NCBI GenBank assembly: GCA_003116875.1 | Contig: BCKT01000012.1 | Coordinates: forward strand, 606,690 to 670,689 | DNA: 64,000 nt | Direction of reading: 5' to 3' | Source of the DNA: Takashimella koratensis | Taxonomy: Eukaryota > Basidiomycota > Tremellomycetes > Trichosporonales > Tetragoniomycetaceae | Shown here: one piece after another, positions 12,731 through 24,107 of the stretch | Position numbering within the stretch: position 1 is the first letter of the stretch | Layout of the letters: each line of letters starts with the position of its first letter | The notes under the pieces: generated by a model | The model's database searches: none | Seen by the model: only the letters and a program-made list of their open reading frames with translations | Told to the model about the DNA's origin: nothing | Made by a program: the position numbers and the translations under genes

Positions 12731-12942
12731 CACCTGCACACAAAAAACTTCATACATTTCGGTACTTGTTCTGTGACATTATCTCCTAGCATACCACATC
12801 ACCACCACATCACCTCGATACCACATCGTCACCACGATCCCCGGGTAACGCAGGAAGGTGTATACGTTCCATATATCTTAGAAAATAGACTCGCATCAAC
12901 TCCCTCCTCTTCCTTCACCACTACCCATCACTTTACCACACA
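12515..12942. promoter_or_regulatory. Divergent promoter region RPC8 / RIM2 with CA microsatellite
   Basis: 428 bases shared by two divergent genes. The region contains the CA repeat described separately and a short C/A-rich leader ahead of the carrier start codon. Confidence 0.5.
12691..12728. repeat. CA dinucleotide microsatellite, 19 units
   Basis: An uninterrupted run of 19 CA units read directly from the sequence. It lies in the shared upstream region of RPC8 and RIM2. Length variation between strains is likely. Confidence 0.95.
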
Positions 12943-14612
12943 ATGGCATCATCGGCAAACTCGGTCGCAGGACCATCAAGACTCGTCGACCGACCCGCAG
13001 CGCCTAGCTCAAATACGAACGTTGTTGTGCCGCCGAAGAAGCGGAAACAACTCGTCGGGTGGCAGCATTCGTTCGCAGGGAGGTGAGTGTCGGTGTTGAG
13101 CAGCAGCTATGTCGTTTCGCCATGGCTGCAGGTGGTGCCGATGGCCAACTACCCTGGAGAGCTTTGTACAGACGCTGATACCTCGGTACAGTCTAGGAGG
13201 CATGGCAGGTGCTATCGTCACTTCCCCATTCGACGTCGTCAAGGTGACTATCCCCTGCTCCTATTCATACTCGACCAGCTCGTCCATCTGTACACCTAGC
13301 TAACTACATGTCCACACAGACTCGCCTCCAATCCGATCTCTTCCGCACAGCACAAGCCAACGCTCGCGTGATCGCCTCTGCCTCTGTCCTTGGTAAACAA
13401 TCTGCGGCACCTGTATCGCGTACCGGAGTCGTTGGCACTCTCTGGCAATTTGTGGATACTGTCATCTTGATTCGACGGATAGGTGTCGAGGAAGGGTGGC
13501 GAGCGTTGTATAAAGGTCTTGGTCCTTCGCTTGTCGGTATCATCCCAGCTCGGTAGGTCAACGTTCCTTTCGCTATTTTGAGTTTCAATCAAGAGTGTAT
13601 AACGGGGAAAGACTGACTGAGAGATCAGAGCAATCAACTTTTACTTCTACCCAACGTCGAAAGCGTTCCTTGCGCGACAGTTCCCAAATGCCCCAATAGA
13701 GAAAGCAGGACAGACCTCAGAGGATAGCCCGGTTGTGCACCTTGGTGCAGCCGTCATTGCCGGTAAGTCTTAACACTTCCCCTCTTGCAATTCTATCGCG
13801 ACAACCATGGCAAATGCCCCTTTGACATCTCTTCGCGGAGCTAGCCCTGACATGTCACAGGTATGTTCACGGCAACGGGGACCAACCCGATCTGGGTAGT
13901 CAAGACCCGACTTCAGCTCTCCGCCCGTAAACGCGAAACCACACCCGCCTCATCCCCACTCCCTAAACCCATCGCGGAGTCGTCTGCTGCTCTCCGATCT
14001 GCAGCCGTCGGAGTCAAACCAACAGCGTGGACAGTGACCATGGACATTGTGAGGAACGAAGGGATTAGAGGACTTTACCGGGGCCTTTCGGCGAGTTACC
14101 TCGGTGTCTCGGAAGGTGTCATCCAATGGGTTTTGTACGAGGTGAGTTTTTCCCCATCCATACATTTGTTGAGCAGACTCGTGATGATATATGGGCTGTA
14201 ACTGATAAGATTTTATCAGCGATTCAAGCGGATAGGAAGACCGACATCGCCTCACCTCGAGGAGCGAAAACAGTCAGTGCTGTCCTACGTGGGCTCGATC
14301 GTCGGCGCATCGGGAGGTGCCAAGGCCGTCGCGTCACTCATCACGTACCCCCACGAGGTGGTTAGGACACGATTGAGGCAGCCAGCTATCAATGGGATCG
14401 TCAAGTACACTGGGCTGTGGCAGACCTTCAAACTTGTCCTCAAGGAAGAGGGGTGAGTTCTGTTTTTCTCTTCATTGTGGGTGCGTTGCTGACTCTTCCC
14501 CAGCGTGGCAAGCTTGTATGGGGGTTTGACAGCACACATGTTCCGTGTCGTTCCGAATGCCGCGTGCATGTTCCTCATCTACGAGCTCGTTGCGGAGCGG
14601 CTAGGCGCGTGA
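12943..14612 (+). CDS. RIM2: Mitochondrial pyrimidine nucleotide carrier (Rim2 / SLC25A33-36 type)
   Basis: Mitochondrial carrier family protein with three repeats. Repeat signatures are SPFDVVKTRLQ (split by an intron before about 13320), NPIWVVKTRLQLSARK and YPHEVVRTRLRQP. Each is followed by a conserved second half (GVEEGWRALYKGLGPSLVGIIPARAI; EGIRGLYRGLSASYLGV; EGVASLYGGLTAHMFRVVPN). NPIWVVKTRLQL and YPHEVVRTRLR are characteristic of the Rim2/SLC25A33/36 branch, which exchanges pyrimidine (deoxy)nucleotides across the inner membrane for mtDNA and RNA synthesis. A basic, non-repeat N-terminus of about 40 residues precedes repeat 1. Introns are short and the frame is restored at each one. 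Start ATG 12943 follows cacaca and gives the first long open frame. Confidence 0.9.
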
Positions 14613-17600
14613 GAGGTGAGGAGTGAGGACGACGGTCACGAGGTTTAGTCAGCGAGGATGTCTCGGAGAAGGGGCTTGGGAGAAGCAGGACGGACAGCTG
14701 GTCCAAGTTTGACCTGGGTGACGCTACATAGGACTACCTACTGTGCGCAGCGATAAATTGGCATCTTGCAATGGTGACCCAACTCCACAACCTCCACCTC
14801 TCATTATGCACCACATGAACACTGTCCGAGATGGACGGATTGCAGAATACCCTATTGGCTGGAATTTCTCTGGGCTGATGTCAGATTGGCTACATCATGC
14901 TCTCGATCAGCAGAGCTGAGACGTTACCCGGCCCCCGTATTCCTCGGGATGAGATGACTGGCCATGATACTTGAAACAGGCCTCATGGATCCACGCAGCG
15001 TCCACGCATGAAATACGGTACGTAGTATGGCGGCAAGGTAAGGGAAAGGAAGGAGTCGAAGCTTTAGGAATGAAGAGTGCCGTAGAACGCCCCGGTCTAG
15101 GGTCCGTGGCTTGGGAATAACGCTAGAAAAGCGTAAAGCGTAAGGAGGCTTGGGAGGTGGGTAGCTCGTCGCTATAAGCTAGGAAAGGGCTTGGGATGAG
15201 ATCGGACCAGGAGAGGAAAGAGGAGGGAGGGGGGGGGGGGGGGGGGCAGGGCAGCTCCGAATAATTAGGAGACAGGGCTATTCGGACAATGTAGCCTGTG
15301 CGGGTCGAATAGCTGTGCTGAGTCTCAGGAAACTTTCGTGGGAAAAGAAACAGCTAAAAAGTCTATACGATATAGTAAGCAAAAATCAGCATCAAGTAAA
15401 ACGTTATCGTTGAACAATAGATGAACGAAGTGGCTTGAGAGTAAGGTCTGTGGTACCCTGGGAGATGATACGTTCAGGTGGTCATTATGACGACCGATGA
15501 TGAGTTGATGATGCTAAGTATGCTAGCATGGTTGGTGACGCTGATGGTAATGACACGGTTTCATCGAGCGTCAGCGGTTGAGAAAGGAGCACACGTAGAG
15601 AATTAGGAGATGTATAAGGGGAAGTCTAGGTATGAAGAGCAAACGCCGGCTTGATCATGGTAGGGTAGCAAGGGGGAGGGAGGAAGGGTGATGACGCACA
15701 CACAGCGACCAGACGAATGAGACTTTACACTGGCCCGTCCTGTAATCTACATGCACAGTTCAGTGGCAATGTCTTGGCGGGCGGAACGAATAATGAAGCA
15801 GATGCGCATCCCCCCATGCTGCGCGGAGGTTGTCCCGGACCACCCTGGTGGATTCGGATTCCCGGGTGTACCAGAGGACACGTTTATCGTTGCGCCCACC
15901 GTTCCTACTTATATTCGGATTGGAGGCGTCGACGTTTCTGGATTCCCAAGCCACGACTATCCGCCTTCGGGCAGGCAGTGAATGTACGGCAGAGCAGCAA
16001 GGAGTAAGGGGTAAGGGGTCAGGGGTTAGGGGCAGACGTAGCATCTGACGAGTTGGGCTGGCGGGGAAAGGCCAGCGACAAAGACGGGATTCGGGACTCG
16101 GGCTCACGTTTCAAGTCTCGTGTCATTTCGGCTCGTCGCGTGGCTGTCGGCGGTTCACCAGGAACACTTTGGTGGTTTTTCCGCACCAACGTAAAAGCCA
16201 ACTCGTTCACAGATTGCGGCATTGCGCAGTGCCGCGGTATCCCCCAGATCTATTTGGACCTGAGTAATATCGAGCGACGCTTGCCTCGTGGCCTGTGCAT
16301 CCTTTTCTTTTCTTTATTTCTCCTCCACGGTACAGTATATGGACAACGTAATCCAAGCGTCGATTAGTCAGATGCGTTATTGCCGCTTGTTGCCCTGGTT
16401 TCAATGCCGTACCCATCTCGTTGATCTGGTTCCACGGAACAGCAACGTTTCTCACGCCCAATGCGTCATCACGGCGTCCCAAGGTCCGTAAAGAGAGGGG
16501 GCAGAAGAGAAGGGGGGAGGAGGGGCAGTCAGTGCTTACAACAGACCGAGTAAGTAATCGGAGCAACTCCGTGCACGGACGCATGGACATGACTCGGACC
16601 ATTTGGTTGGAACCCCCGAAAATAGTGTCGGCTAGAGCGAAAACGAGACGGACGCAAAACAAGGTTTAGGTCGTGACGGGACGAGGCCATGGGGAGCTCG
16701 AAGGTACTGTATACATACAGGACAACGGCCAGATCTATCTGTTAGGCTGTTGAGAAGCGACACCTAGTGGTGGCTGCAGAGTAAAGGGTAGAGGAGCAAG
16801 TTAGCGTATTTCCAACAAAAAGACGCAAAAGGGAGTTAGCAACGATGGCGAAAAGCCTAGCACCCAACGTGTCCTGAATGATATCGTTATCTCGAACCCT
16901 CACCGATGTCCAGGGCCCGTCATCAGCTACGATCTGTACTGTCCAGTACATCAGCGGTACAGTAGTGGTGGAGGGCCGGATGTTGCCGCCTTAGTTAAAG
17001 GTTCAGGGACCGCGCATAGGCTTTCCGCGACCCTATCAGCCCATCGATTCATCTGGCAGCGTCGACGTCCAGACCTTCCGACCTACCAATTACACCGAGG
17101 CACCGGAATCGAAGTAAGCTTATGCCGAGGGACGACTCTGGATCGGACTAGGAGGGTGAAAGCAAATGTCGCTGACGTCGAGGTAGGCTCATGACTCGCA
17201 GGCTCGGGTCGTCCAGGCGTACGCAAGCGTCGTGTCTCGTAATAAACACCTTGGTTCCGCCGGGGACTTTTTACCCTTGTGAGAAAGCAATCCGCATCCG
17301 CTAGCTAGGCAGAGGTAGGCAGGCAGGTAGGGAGGCGTGCAGGGAGGCAGGGTACCGGTCGAGGGCGTCGCGTCGTACTCGTCCCTCCCGTGTAATGATC
17401 GACTTAGAGCAGGGGCAGCGAAACATTGTCAGATCGGTACCGCTAAACCCGCTAGCCAAGAGCCCGTACTGCAGCTATGGATTAATCCAGAGCCAAATCC
17501 ATTTCGTGCTCCTCCTGACGCTCGAGTCTAATCAACCGTTACACTTTGCGTAGCCAGTCTCACTCGATCGTTTCAGCATCTGTTGATAAATATTTTTGGC

Positions 17601-18660
17601 CAACGTTTCGAGATTAGTTTTCCCGTACTCTATTTCTCCCACCTTGGCGTCTAATCTACCTGGTTGAGGACTAGACTTACGACTATTATTGATACACCTG
17701 GTACTGTAAGCAAGCATACTCTAGCCCGGGGCGAGCGCAATGATATCCCACTTCCGCCCGTGCGTTTCGAAACCTGCAACTTTCCGCCTTCCCGCGCCGT
17801 ATCGCCCAACCCCTCGGGGTTTGTGTTACGAGAAGGGGGATCTGTCTTGTGGAGCGGAAGCAGGGCGTGGTTCTAGATTCTCTCCCATAGACGTTACCAG
17901 TGCTACTAACCAAGAGTTACCTCGCTCTTCGTTTCCGACAATTGTGGGAAACAGTTTGAGTTACCCCTTTTTTTCCACGGACCCCAGATTCCAACAACGC
18001 GGCCCAAAACGACGTTGATCGGCTGTCGCTGGCATGAGTACGTGCGTCATGGGAAGCGACATCTGTCAGCTTGTCTCTGCCTCTACCTGGGCAGGGAAGC
18101 AGCGATTGCGACCATGTTCGGTCGGTAGCGTGTACGAGAACGGACAACAAACTCGGTAGTTGACGCTGACATCAGCTTGCGTGAGCAGGCAGCCTTGTTC
18201 GCGTCCGTCTCGCCCGCCCGCACGTTGTTTCCATGCCTCGACCGCCGGGTCGGGTGGTAGGCACCCTGGTGACGAGAATGTAGGACCTAACGGCTGAATC
18301 ACTGCATGTGCGATCTTCGGTCCTCTGCTTGTCATCTCAGTCCGTTCTATCTCTCGACATGACAGCTCAAATCCGCAGAGTCCCCGCCACACCGCAGTCT
18401 CGGTCGGTTGGCTTTTCTCCTATCTCAGCCGCCCGACCTTTTCACACACGCTCGCAGAGAGCGGACGGGGGGCGGGCAGAGGCGGTTGAGAGGGGAGCGC
18501 AAGGGGCAAGTCAGGTCCCAATCGACAGCGCAAACAGCGAACGAGTATCCGAGTCCAGGTGGTAGCCTAAAACAAGAGGGTCAACGAGGTCATGTCATCT
18601 ACCGACCGCTAGTGCGCAAGTCCAACGGAAAACCCCTTGCCTTTACGATTTCATCTTGAT
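14613..18660. other. Gene-free intergenic region
   Basis: About 4 kb after the carrier gene without a frame that looks coding. The small open frames present (for example 15717-16007 and 16207-16662) have no family resemblance, no splice logic and compete on both strands. The region holds an 18-G run at 15229-15246 and small G-rich direct repeats near 16010-16035. I saw no tRNA-like cloverleaf arms by eye, but short RNA genes cannot be excluded. Confidence 0.5.
15229..15246. repeat. Poly-G run, 18 bases
   Basis: An uninterrupted G run in the gene-free region, flanked by purine-rich sequence. It could form a G-quadruplex or be a polymerase slippage site. Confidence 0.95.
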
Positions 18661-20963
18661 CCGCTGCGTCGGTCCTGCTCCTGCCCTCCTGTACACCTAG
18701 CCTCTTGTCTCGCGCCGGGGGATGAGATGCCTACTTCCCTCCTCCCCTGGTCAGCCGCGATCATCCCCCTCGCCCCCAGCTGCCCTGCCTAGCGCATGCC
18801 CCCTGCCGCTGCCGGTCGACCCCTAGCTACCTCTCCCCTCCCCCTTCCCCCTCCCCCCTCTCCCCTCCCTTGCCTCGGTCGTCGATGTCAACCCAAGCCC
18901 CAGACACCAGATACCGACCCCATTCACGGTCTCCCCAACTCTGAACTCAGTTACTTAAACCCGGACCCGTCCCTCACCGGCTTCCCCTCCTTCCCCCTTC
19001 TCCCCCCCCCCTCGTCTTTCCCAATCCCTCGTGCCGGTCACCCATTCTTCGTACCTCTTGCCCTCGTTCCTCTCTGTATCCTATCCCGGTGCCCAACTGT
19101 ATTCCTCGTCCATTGTTGACATCCCTCAACCACCTACTGTATCAACCGTACCTCGTCGACACCTCGTACCCATACCTCTTGCCCACTCTCTCAGGCCGGT
19201 CCTCCCTCCCTCTCCGGCAGCCACCACCACCACCACCACCACCTAGCCCCATCCACAAGGACTATAGACTCGTCGCCGGACCCGACTCACCGACTGCATA
19301 GAATAGACTGTATCCTGCCTGCTTTCCCATCCTCGTATCGCCTCCTTGTTCGCTTTGAAACCTATATCGCTCGTCCGAACAGTGTCCCATCAAAGTCCTT
19401 CGACAGGCAATCAAGCATCCACCGGATCCTCCACCATCCTTGCGCATCCGCCCCGACCCGACCGTGTCGAGTTACCGTCGGACCGAACAGAATTTCTCGT
19501 CTGGACGCTGTATATATCGATTCCCGAACCTCCCTCCAGTCGAGGACAAAAGAGTACCAGGTGCCAAAGGATAGAGTAGATTGTACAAAGGCAGTCTTGG
19601 TTGGTTGATCATCCACATCCAACCCATTCCCCTTATTGTTCCTCGGTGCGCTTTGTTCCCGGCCCCTGCACCGTCCACCGTCCACCACCACTCATTGTCC
19701 GAGACAATAGAGCACACCGTCCATCCCTACCTCCACGCTCGACGCGAAGACCCCGGCCTCATCGTCTAGCGCACGCACACCAACGTCTCGTGGCGTCATT
19801 GTTCCTCGCCCTCGCCTCGCCGCCTGGTTTGCGCGCGACCCTCCCGGATGGACTTTTAAATAGCCCAGTCTCAGCCTCTCTCCCTTCTTCCACCCCATAA
19901 CTCGACGCACTTCCAAACTACTACTCATCCCTCGACGCCACCCCCAGGCCCAGGTCACGTCACGGTCATAGCGCAGCCCATCGCCTTGGACGGAACCAAC
20001 CCACCATCCACCTACCACGAACGGGCCCTTGCTAGCAAGGAACAACCATCCCAAGTCATACTCCCACCCGCACCTCACCCAAGGCGAAGCCAGGCGATCC
20101 TGGCGTCGAGGCGTCTCTCACTTCGGAAACTTACCCCTTTCCCATTGTTCTCTCGCTCTGGATCCTGGGTTTGAAGCATAAACCCAACGCCACCAACTTG
20201 TTCGCGCAGCACGAGCCCTTCCTTCTCGTCACTCAGTTACCACCCTGAAAACCCTCCGACCGCCGCTCCGACCCAGCCCTTTGGTGCTTCCTCTGTCGTC
20301 CGCTTCTCGGCTCGGCTCAGCTCCACCCTTGGCCAGACATCTGCGCTCGAACCCCAGCATCCATCGCGATCGGCTAGCGTACCTTCAGTCGGCACGCCAA
20401 GTCCCACAACGCGAGACAACGATCCTACCAAATAGACTGAACGCGACGACCGGGACTCGTCGTGCCACAATCGTTTGAATCTCCATAAATCGACCTCCTG
20501 GCATTGTCGACATCTCTGACGTGCTTCAAAGCTCCACTTTGACTCGTCCACCTCGTCACAGGCCCCTTTGATACTTGCTCTGTCTCCGAGTCGATCGACT
20601 TCAAAGCACCCACACTTATCCTTCCCGCTCCCCGAATCAACTTGAGCGATCCCGACAACCGCCTTTCGCACATCCCCCTTTGCCCAGATCCAGACCCAGG
20701 CGCAAGCCAAGATTGAAGGCTGCAAGGCGGCCCCGGGCAATCTCTGAAAGGTATCACTTGAACAGACGGCCTTGTCAAACACGGGGCCTAGGTCACTTTG
20801 AGATCGACCAGACTCTTTTGTCAATCTCGCACTTCGACAGGTACGTGATAAAAGCATACACCCTTCATCACCCACCCCCGATCCCACCCACTTCATCCAC
20901 TACTCAGAGCTTACTGTTGACATCACCGCTTCTCCACCTCACAGCCTGCGCTTCTTACCCAAG
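18661..20963 (+). promoter_or_regulatory. Pyrimidine-rich promoter and long 5' leader of the 925-residue protein gene
   Basis: About 2.3 kb in which the plus strand is heavily C/T-biased, with long CCT/CTC tracts at 18775-18870 and 18960-19250. No conserved protein is encoded on either strand; open frames give only Pro/Ser/Arg low complexity. The strand bias and position directly upstream of the start codon at 20964 suggest a long transcribed leader, possibly with leader introns. Confidence 0.4.
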
Positions 20964-23741
20964 ATGTCACTTGCATACGCCCAGCCCTCTTCGTCAGCAG
21001 TCTACCTCCGCCCCCCACCGACCAGCCGCGTCCCCGTTTCCCCACCAGTGCCACACCGTCGCGCGCCTCGCCCACCGACTTGGTCCCCACGTCGTCCGCG
21101 ATCACGTCACATGAGGATCCGTGAGCCCGCTCGCTGTGGACTCTTCACCGTCTCCGAGGTCGAGGAGGAGTACGACTATTACTACGACCACCATCACCTC
21201 TCCTCTTGTTCTCACGGGGAACTGAAGAGCCTCAGCCTTGGTCTTAGCCTCGCCGAAGCTGCATTGAACTGCAACTGCGCCTCGGCGTCTTCCTCCTCCT
21301 CCACGCTCTCCCTCTCCTCGTCCCCATCCACAGCCACTTTGACCGACTCGAGCGCCGACTTCACCGACTCATCCAATGACACCGACCTCGACACGGAGAC
21401 CGAGACCGAGCTCGAGACCGACGTCGAAAGCGTCAGCTCACACTCACACTCGTACGGTCACTCGCACTACCGCAGCCGCAGCTGGGCAAGCACCAGCGAG
21501 TCCTGCCCCGGCGCTACGAGCGGTAGCGAGACTGAGGGCGAGAGCGTGGAGATCGCCACACCGTCGGCGGAGCTCGATGACCCGTTCAGCCTCGAGGACG
21601 CGTGGAAGGACATTGACCTTAGTGGTGTCGACTCGGCTTTGCAACGGGCCGCATCAGCAGCTAAGAGAATGGCTGCAGCAGCGAGTCTCGGCAGATCCAA
21701 GTCAGGTTCCAAGTCAGCTCAGCAGCAGGAGAATGCAAGTCGAAGTGGCATCGCTTCTTCAGGGTCATCGACCAAGGCGGCACCATCGAGACCGAAACGA
21801 CCGCCTCCTCTCGACTTGCGACCGTACCACGTCTTTGCAGCATCAATCTTCACATCCCCATCCACGAGCCCCATCACACCGACTGGTCGTGCTCACTCCG
21901 CCACCTCCTCATCACTCCTCCCAGCTCTCCCTATCGTCTCGAATAACGAATGGCACTCCCGCCAAGCGGCTACCACATCTCCAAGTACACCTACCTTCAA
22001 ACCGACCGCCAAGCCTCTCTCCCCTACCCTCACCCACTCGGCGCCGGTGCAGCCCTCGAGTCCCGAGATCTACTTCCGACCCCGATCAGTCTCCGCCAAT
22101 GCAGCCGTCGCATCGTCTTCCCAGTTCTCGTCACCCGCCACAACGACCTCGCCCAAGACACCGGCGTTCACCCCTCCGTCGCTCCGACACCGGCCGAGCT
22201 ACACCCACGCCTACTCTCATTCATCGACGTTCCCTCGATCCCCCCAGCCTGCGTCGGCCCCGCTGAGCAACGAGAATAGCGCTCGCCGTGCCGGGTCCAT
22301 TTCAGCACTGCCCGATCCACCTAAAACGTCTGCGATCGAGTGGCGGTCGCGTGCCAATTCGGAGCCGTCGCCGACGACACCGACATTTGCGTCAACTTCG
22401 GCTGCGGCCGCTGCGAGGTCTGTCAGCCCGACTGCTTCGACCAAGCCTCTGCCTTCGACGCCCGAGATGATCACCATGACGACGATCGTGGTGAACCCGC
22501 GAACAGGGGCAAGGACCAGGCGGGTCGAGTCACTCCCGGCGCCTCCTCCTACGCCGTCCCCATCGCTCCTGCCTTACACACACGGTTTACCCACTCCGCC
22601 GTCTGCGACACTGTCTGGCTCGACGTCGAGCTCCCGCTCCGAGTCACCTACGACTCCTACGACGCCATACAATAACCTCCCGCGTCGACGATCCAGAGAC
22701 GCACTCCACCCATCTGCGGCGGTCGACCTCTCCTCGGCACTGCAGGAGCTCCTCATGTCATGTGGGGAGGACGACGCGATCTCTACCGTCACCTCATCCT
22801 CCAGCTCCTCGTCATCTACGGCGTCCAAGAAGTCTAGCGGGACCTCTGACGACTCGCTCGCGGCGTTTGCGTTCCCCCTCCCGCCCATCCGGACGCCAAA
22901 GCTCAAATCCGCCCTAAAGAAACCCCCGCAAACGCCACCACCGAATCGAGCTCTCCCGCCTATTCCAGAAGCCACGGAGAACAAGCGTAAAAGCGCTGAT
23001 GGGCCATTGGCGACGGACGCCCAACCTCCGAAGGCACCAAGGGTCATGTGCTCTCCACTTCCAGTGGACCGCACGTCGGCTGTCTTGCTCCCTCCGGTCG
23101 ACGTCTTCCCGGGTACCACCACCACTCCACCCCAACCTCCTCAGACCATGCCGGAGACGCCATTGCTCTTCCAAGCTCCCCCGGTACCACGAACGCCAGA
23201 GACGAAGATCAATCGGCTTCCACTTCTCCCACCGAGCACGCCTCAGCTCGGCGCTGGCGGAGTAGACCGTGCGCCCGTCAGACCCGCGTTGTACGGCAAC
23301 CACACTGTTCTCCAGACCCTCTCGATGGCGCCGTCTCCGCTCCGAAAACCTAGCTCTACTTCAGCGCGCAACGTCGCAGGAGACCACTTGCTCTCCCCTC
23401 GACAAGGCGTCAAGCCGCACGCGGCGCTCATGGCTGCCCCGCCGGTGCAGGTGGGCCCAGCCCCACTTCCCCCGCCTCCGCGCCACTTGCCGTCCAGATG
23501 GTCTTCAGTATCGATCGCACCGCAGACCAGCGGACAGGGAGGGAATGTACTCAGGGCTTCGGTCGGCTTGTTCAGGTCGTCAACGACGACTCATCGGACC
23601 GCGGGAATGGCTTCAGCGCCGGTCTCGATCTCGGCGCCAACTTCGGCTTCGTCCTCGCCAGCGTCAGTGAACACACTCAACCGACGCAGCTTGCCTAGAC
23701 GATCGGCTCTCCCAAAGTCGTGGAAGATGACGGTGGTGTAG
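20964..23741 (+). CDS. Unrecognised 925-residue Ser/Pro/Thr-rich protein
   Basis: A single uninterrupted frame, unusual here because the neighbours are intron-rich. The protein is largely disordered. A Cys-containing N-terminal part (CGLFTVSEVEEEYDYYYD, then LSLGLSLAEAALNCNC) is followed by Ser and acidic Thr/Glu tracts (DLDTETETELETDVES). A short ordered-looking segment, LDDPFSLEDAWKDIDLSGVD with the helix ALQRAASAAKRMAAAASLG, comes next, then RPPPLDLRPYHVFAASIF, hundreds of S/T/P residues with many TP and SP sites, KLKSALKKPPQTPPPNRALP, and a basic C-terminus RRSLPRRSALPKSWKM. I recognise no domain. The many SP/TP sites suggest a proline-directed kinase target, possibly a nuclear regulator; that is inference. 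It follows an exceptionally long gene-free leader region. Confidence 0.75.
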   Translation: MSLAYAQPSSSAVYLRPPPTSRVPVSPPVPHRRAPRPPTWSPRRPRSRHMRIREPARCGLFTVSEVEEEYDYYYDHHHLSSCSHGELKSLSLGLSLAEAALNCNCASASSSSSTLSLSSSPSTATLTDSSADFTDSSNDTDLDTETETELETDVESVSSHSHSYGHSHYRSRSWASTSESCPGATSGSETEGESVEIATPSAELDDPFSLEDAWKDIDLSGVDSALQRAASAAKRMAAAASLGRSKSGSKSAQQQENASRSGIASSGSSTKAAPSRPKRPPPLDLRPYHVFAASIFTSPSTSPITPTGRAHSATSSSLLPALPIVSNNEWHSRQAATTSPSTPTFKPTAKPLSPTLTHSAPVQPSSPEIYFRPRSVSANAAVASSSQFSSPATTTSPKTPAFTPPSLRHRPSYTHAYSHSSTFPRSPQPASAPLSNENSARRAGSISALPDPPKTSAIEWRSRANSEPSPTTPTFASTSAAAAARSVSPTASTKPLPSTPEMITMTTIVVNPRTGARTRRVESLPAPPPTPSPSLLPYTHGLPTPPSATLSGSTSSSRSESPTTPTTPYNNLPRRRSRDALHPSAAVDLSSALQELLMSCGEDDAISTVTSSSSSSSSTASKKSSGTSDDSLAAFAFPLPPIRTPKLKSALKKPPQTPPPNRALPPIPEATENKRKSADGPLATDAQPPKAPRVMCSPLPVDRTSAVLLPPVDVFPGTTTTPPQPPQTMPETPLLFQAPPVPRTPETKINRLPLLPPSTPQLGAGGVDRAPVRPALYGNHTVLQTLSMAPSPLRKPSSTSARNVAGDHLLSPRQGVKPHAALMAAPPVQVGPAPLPPPPRHLPSRWSSVSIAPQTSGQGGNVLRASVGLFRSSTTTHRTAGMASAPVSISAPTSASSSPASVNTLNRRSLPRRSALPKSWKMTVV

Positions 23742-24107
23742 GTGTTTCTGATGTGTGCAGTATACCAACGACCAGACCATGGTTGTGGTAGAGGGCAGGG
23801 CATAGCAGGTTGCTCCGGGTTCTTATGCAGAGGAGACAGAAGTGATCGTGCTCTTCCTTGACTGCAGGGTTTTGTCACCGCTCGCGTGTCGATAGCTTAA
23901 CTGTCCAGGGCGTGAGGAGAAGTGAAGTGGTTTGAGCGCGTGGAGAAGAAGGTATCAAGTAAATCAGTCTATAGACGGAACCCATAGTATAAACAAAGAA
24001 GCATAGTAAAAAGCAGAATCAGAATCATGCATGGTATCTAATCCAACTGCTGTAGTGACGACAACACTTCCTTCTTCCTTCTTCTTCTCCTCCTCCATTG
24101 GCTCCTT
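23742..24107. other. Convergent 3' intergenic region
   Basis: 366 bases between the ends of two convergent genes. An AT-richer patch at about 23960-24030 (including AGTATAAACAAAG and GTAAAAAGC) may hold cleavage/polyadenylation signals. No gene is seen. Confidence 0.4.

Noticed and set aside
15717..16662. Overlapping frames of 70-150 codons on both strands
   Set aside because: No resemblance to any family, mutually overlapping, no supporting introns; treated as chance in GC-rich DNA.
21376..22279. Alternative frames overlapping the 925-residue gene
   Set aside because: They are Arg/Pro/Ser-rich out-of-frame readings of the same low-complexity sequence; the 925-codon frame is far longer and starts with ATG.
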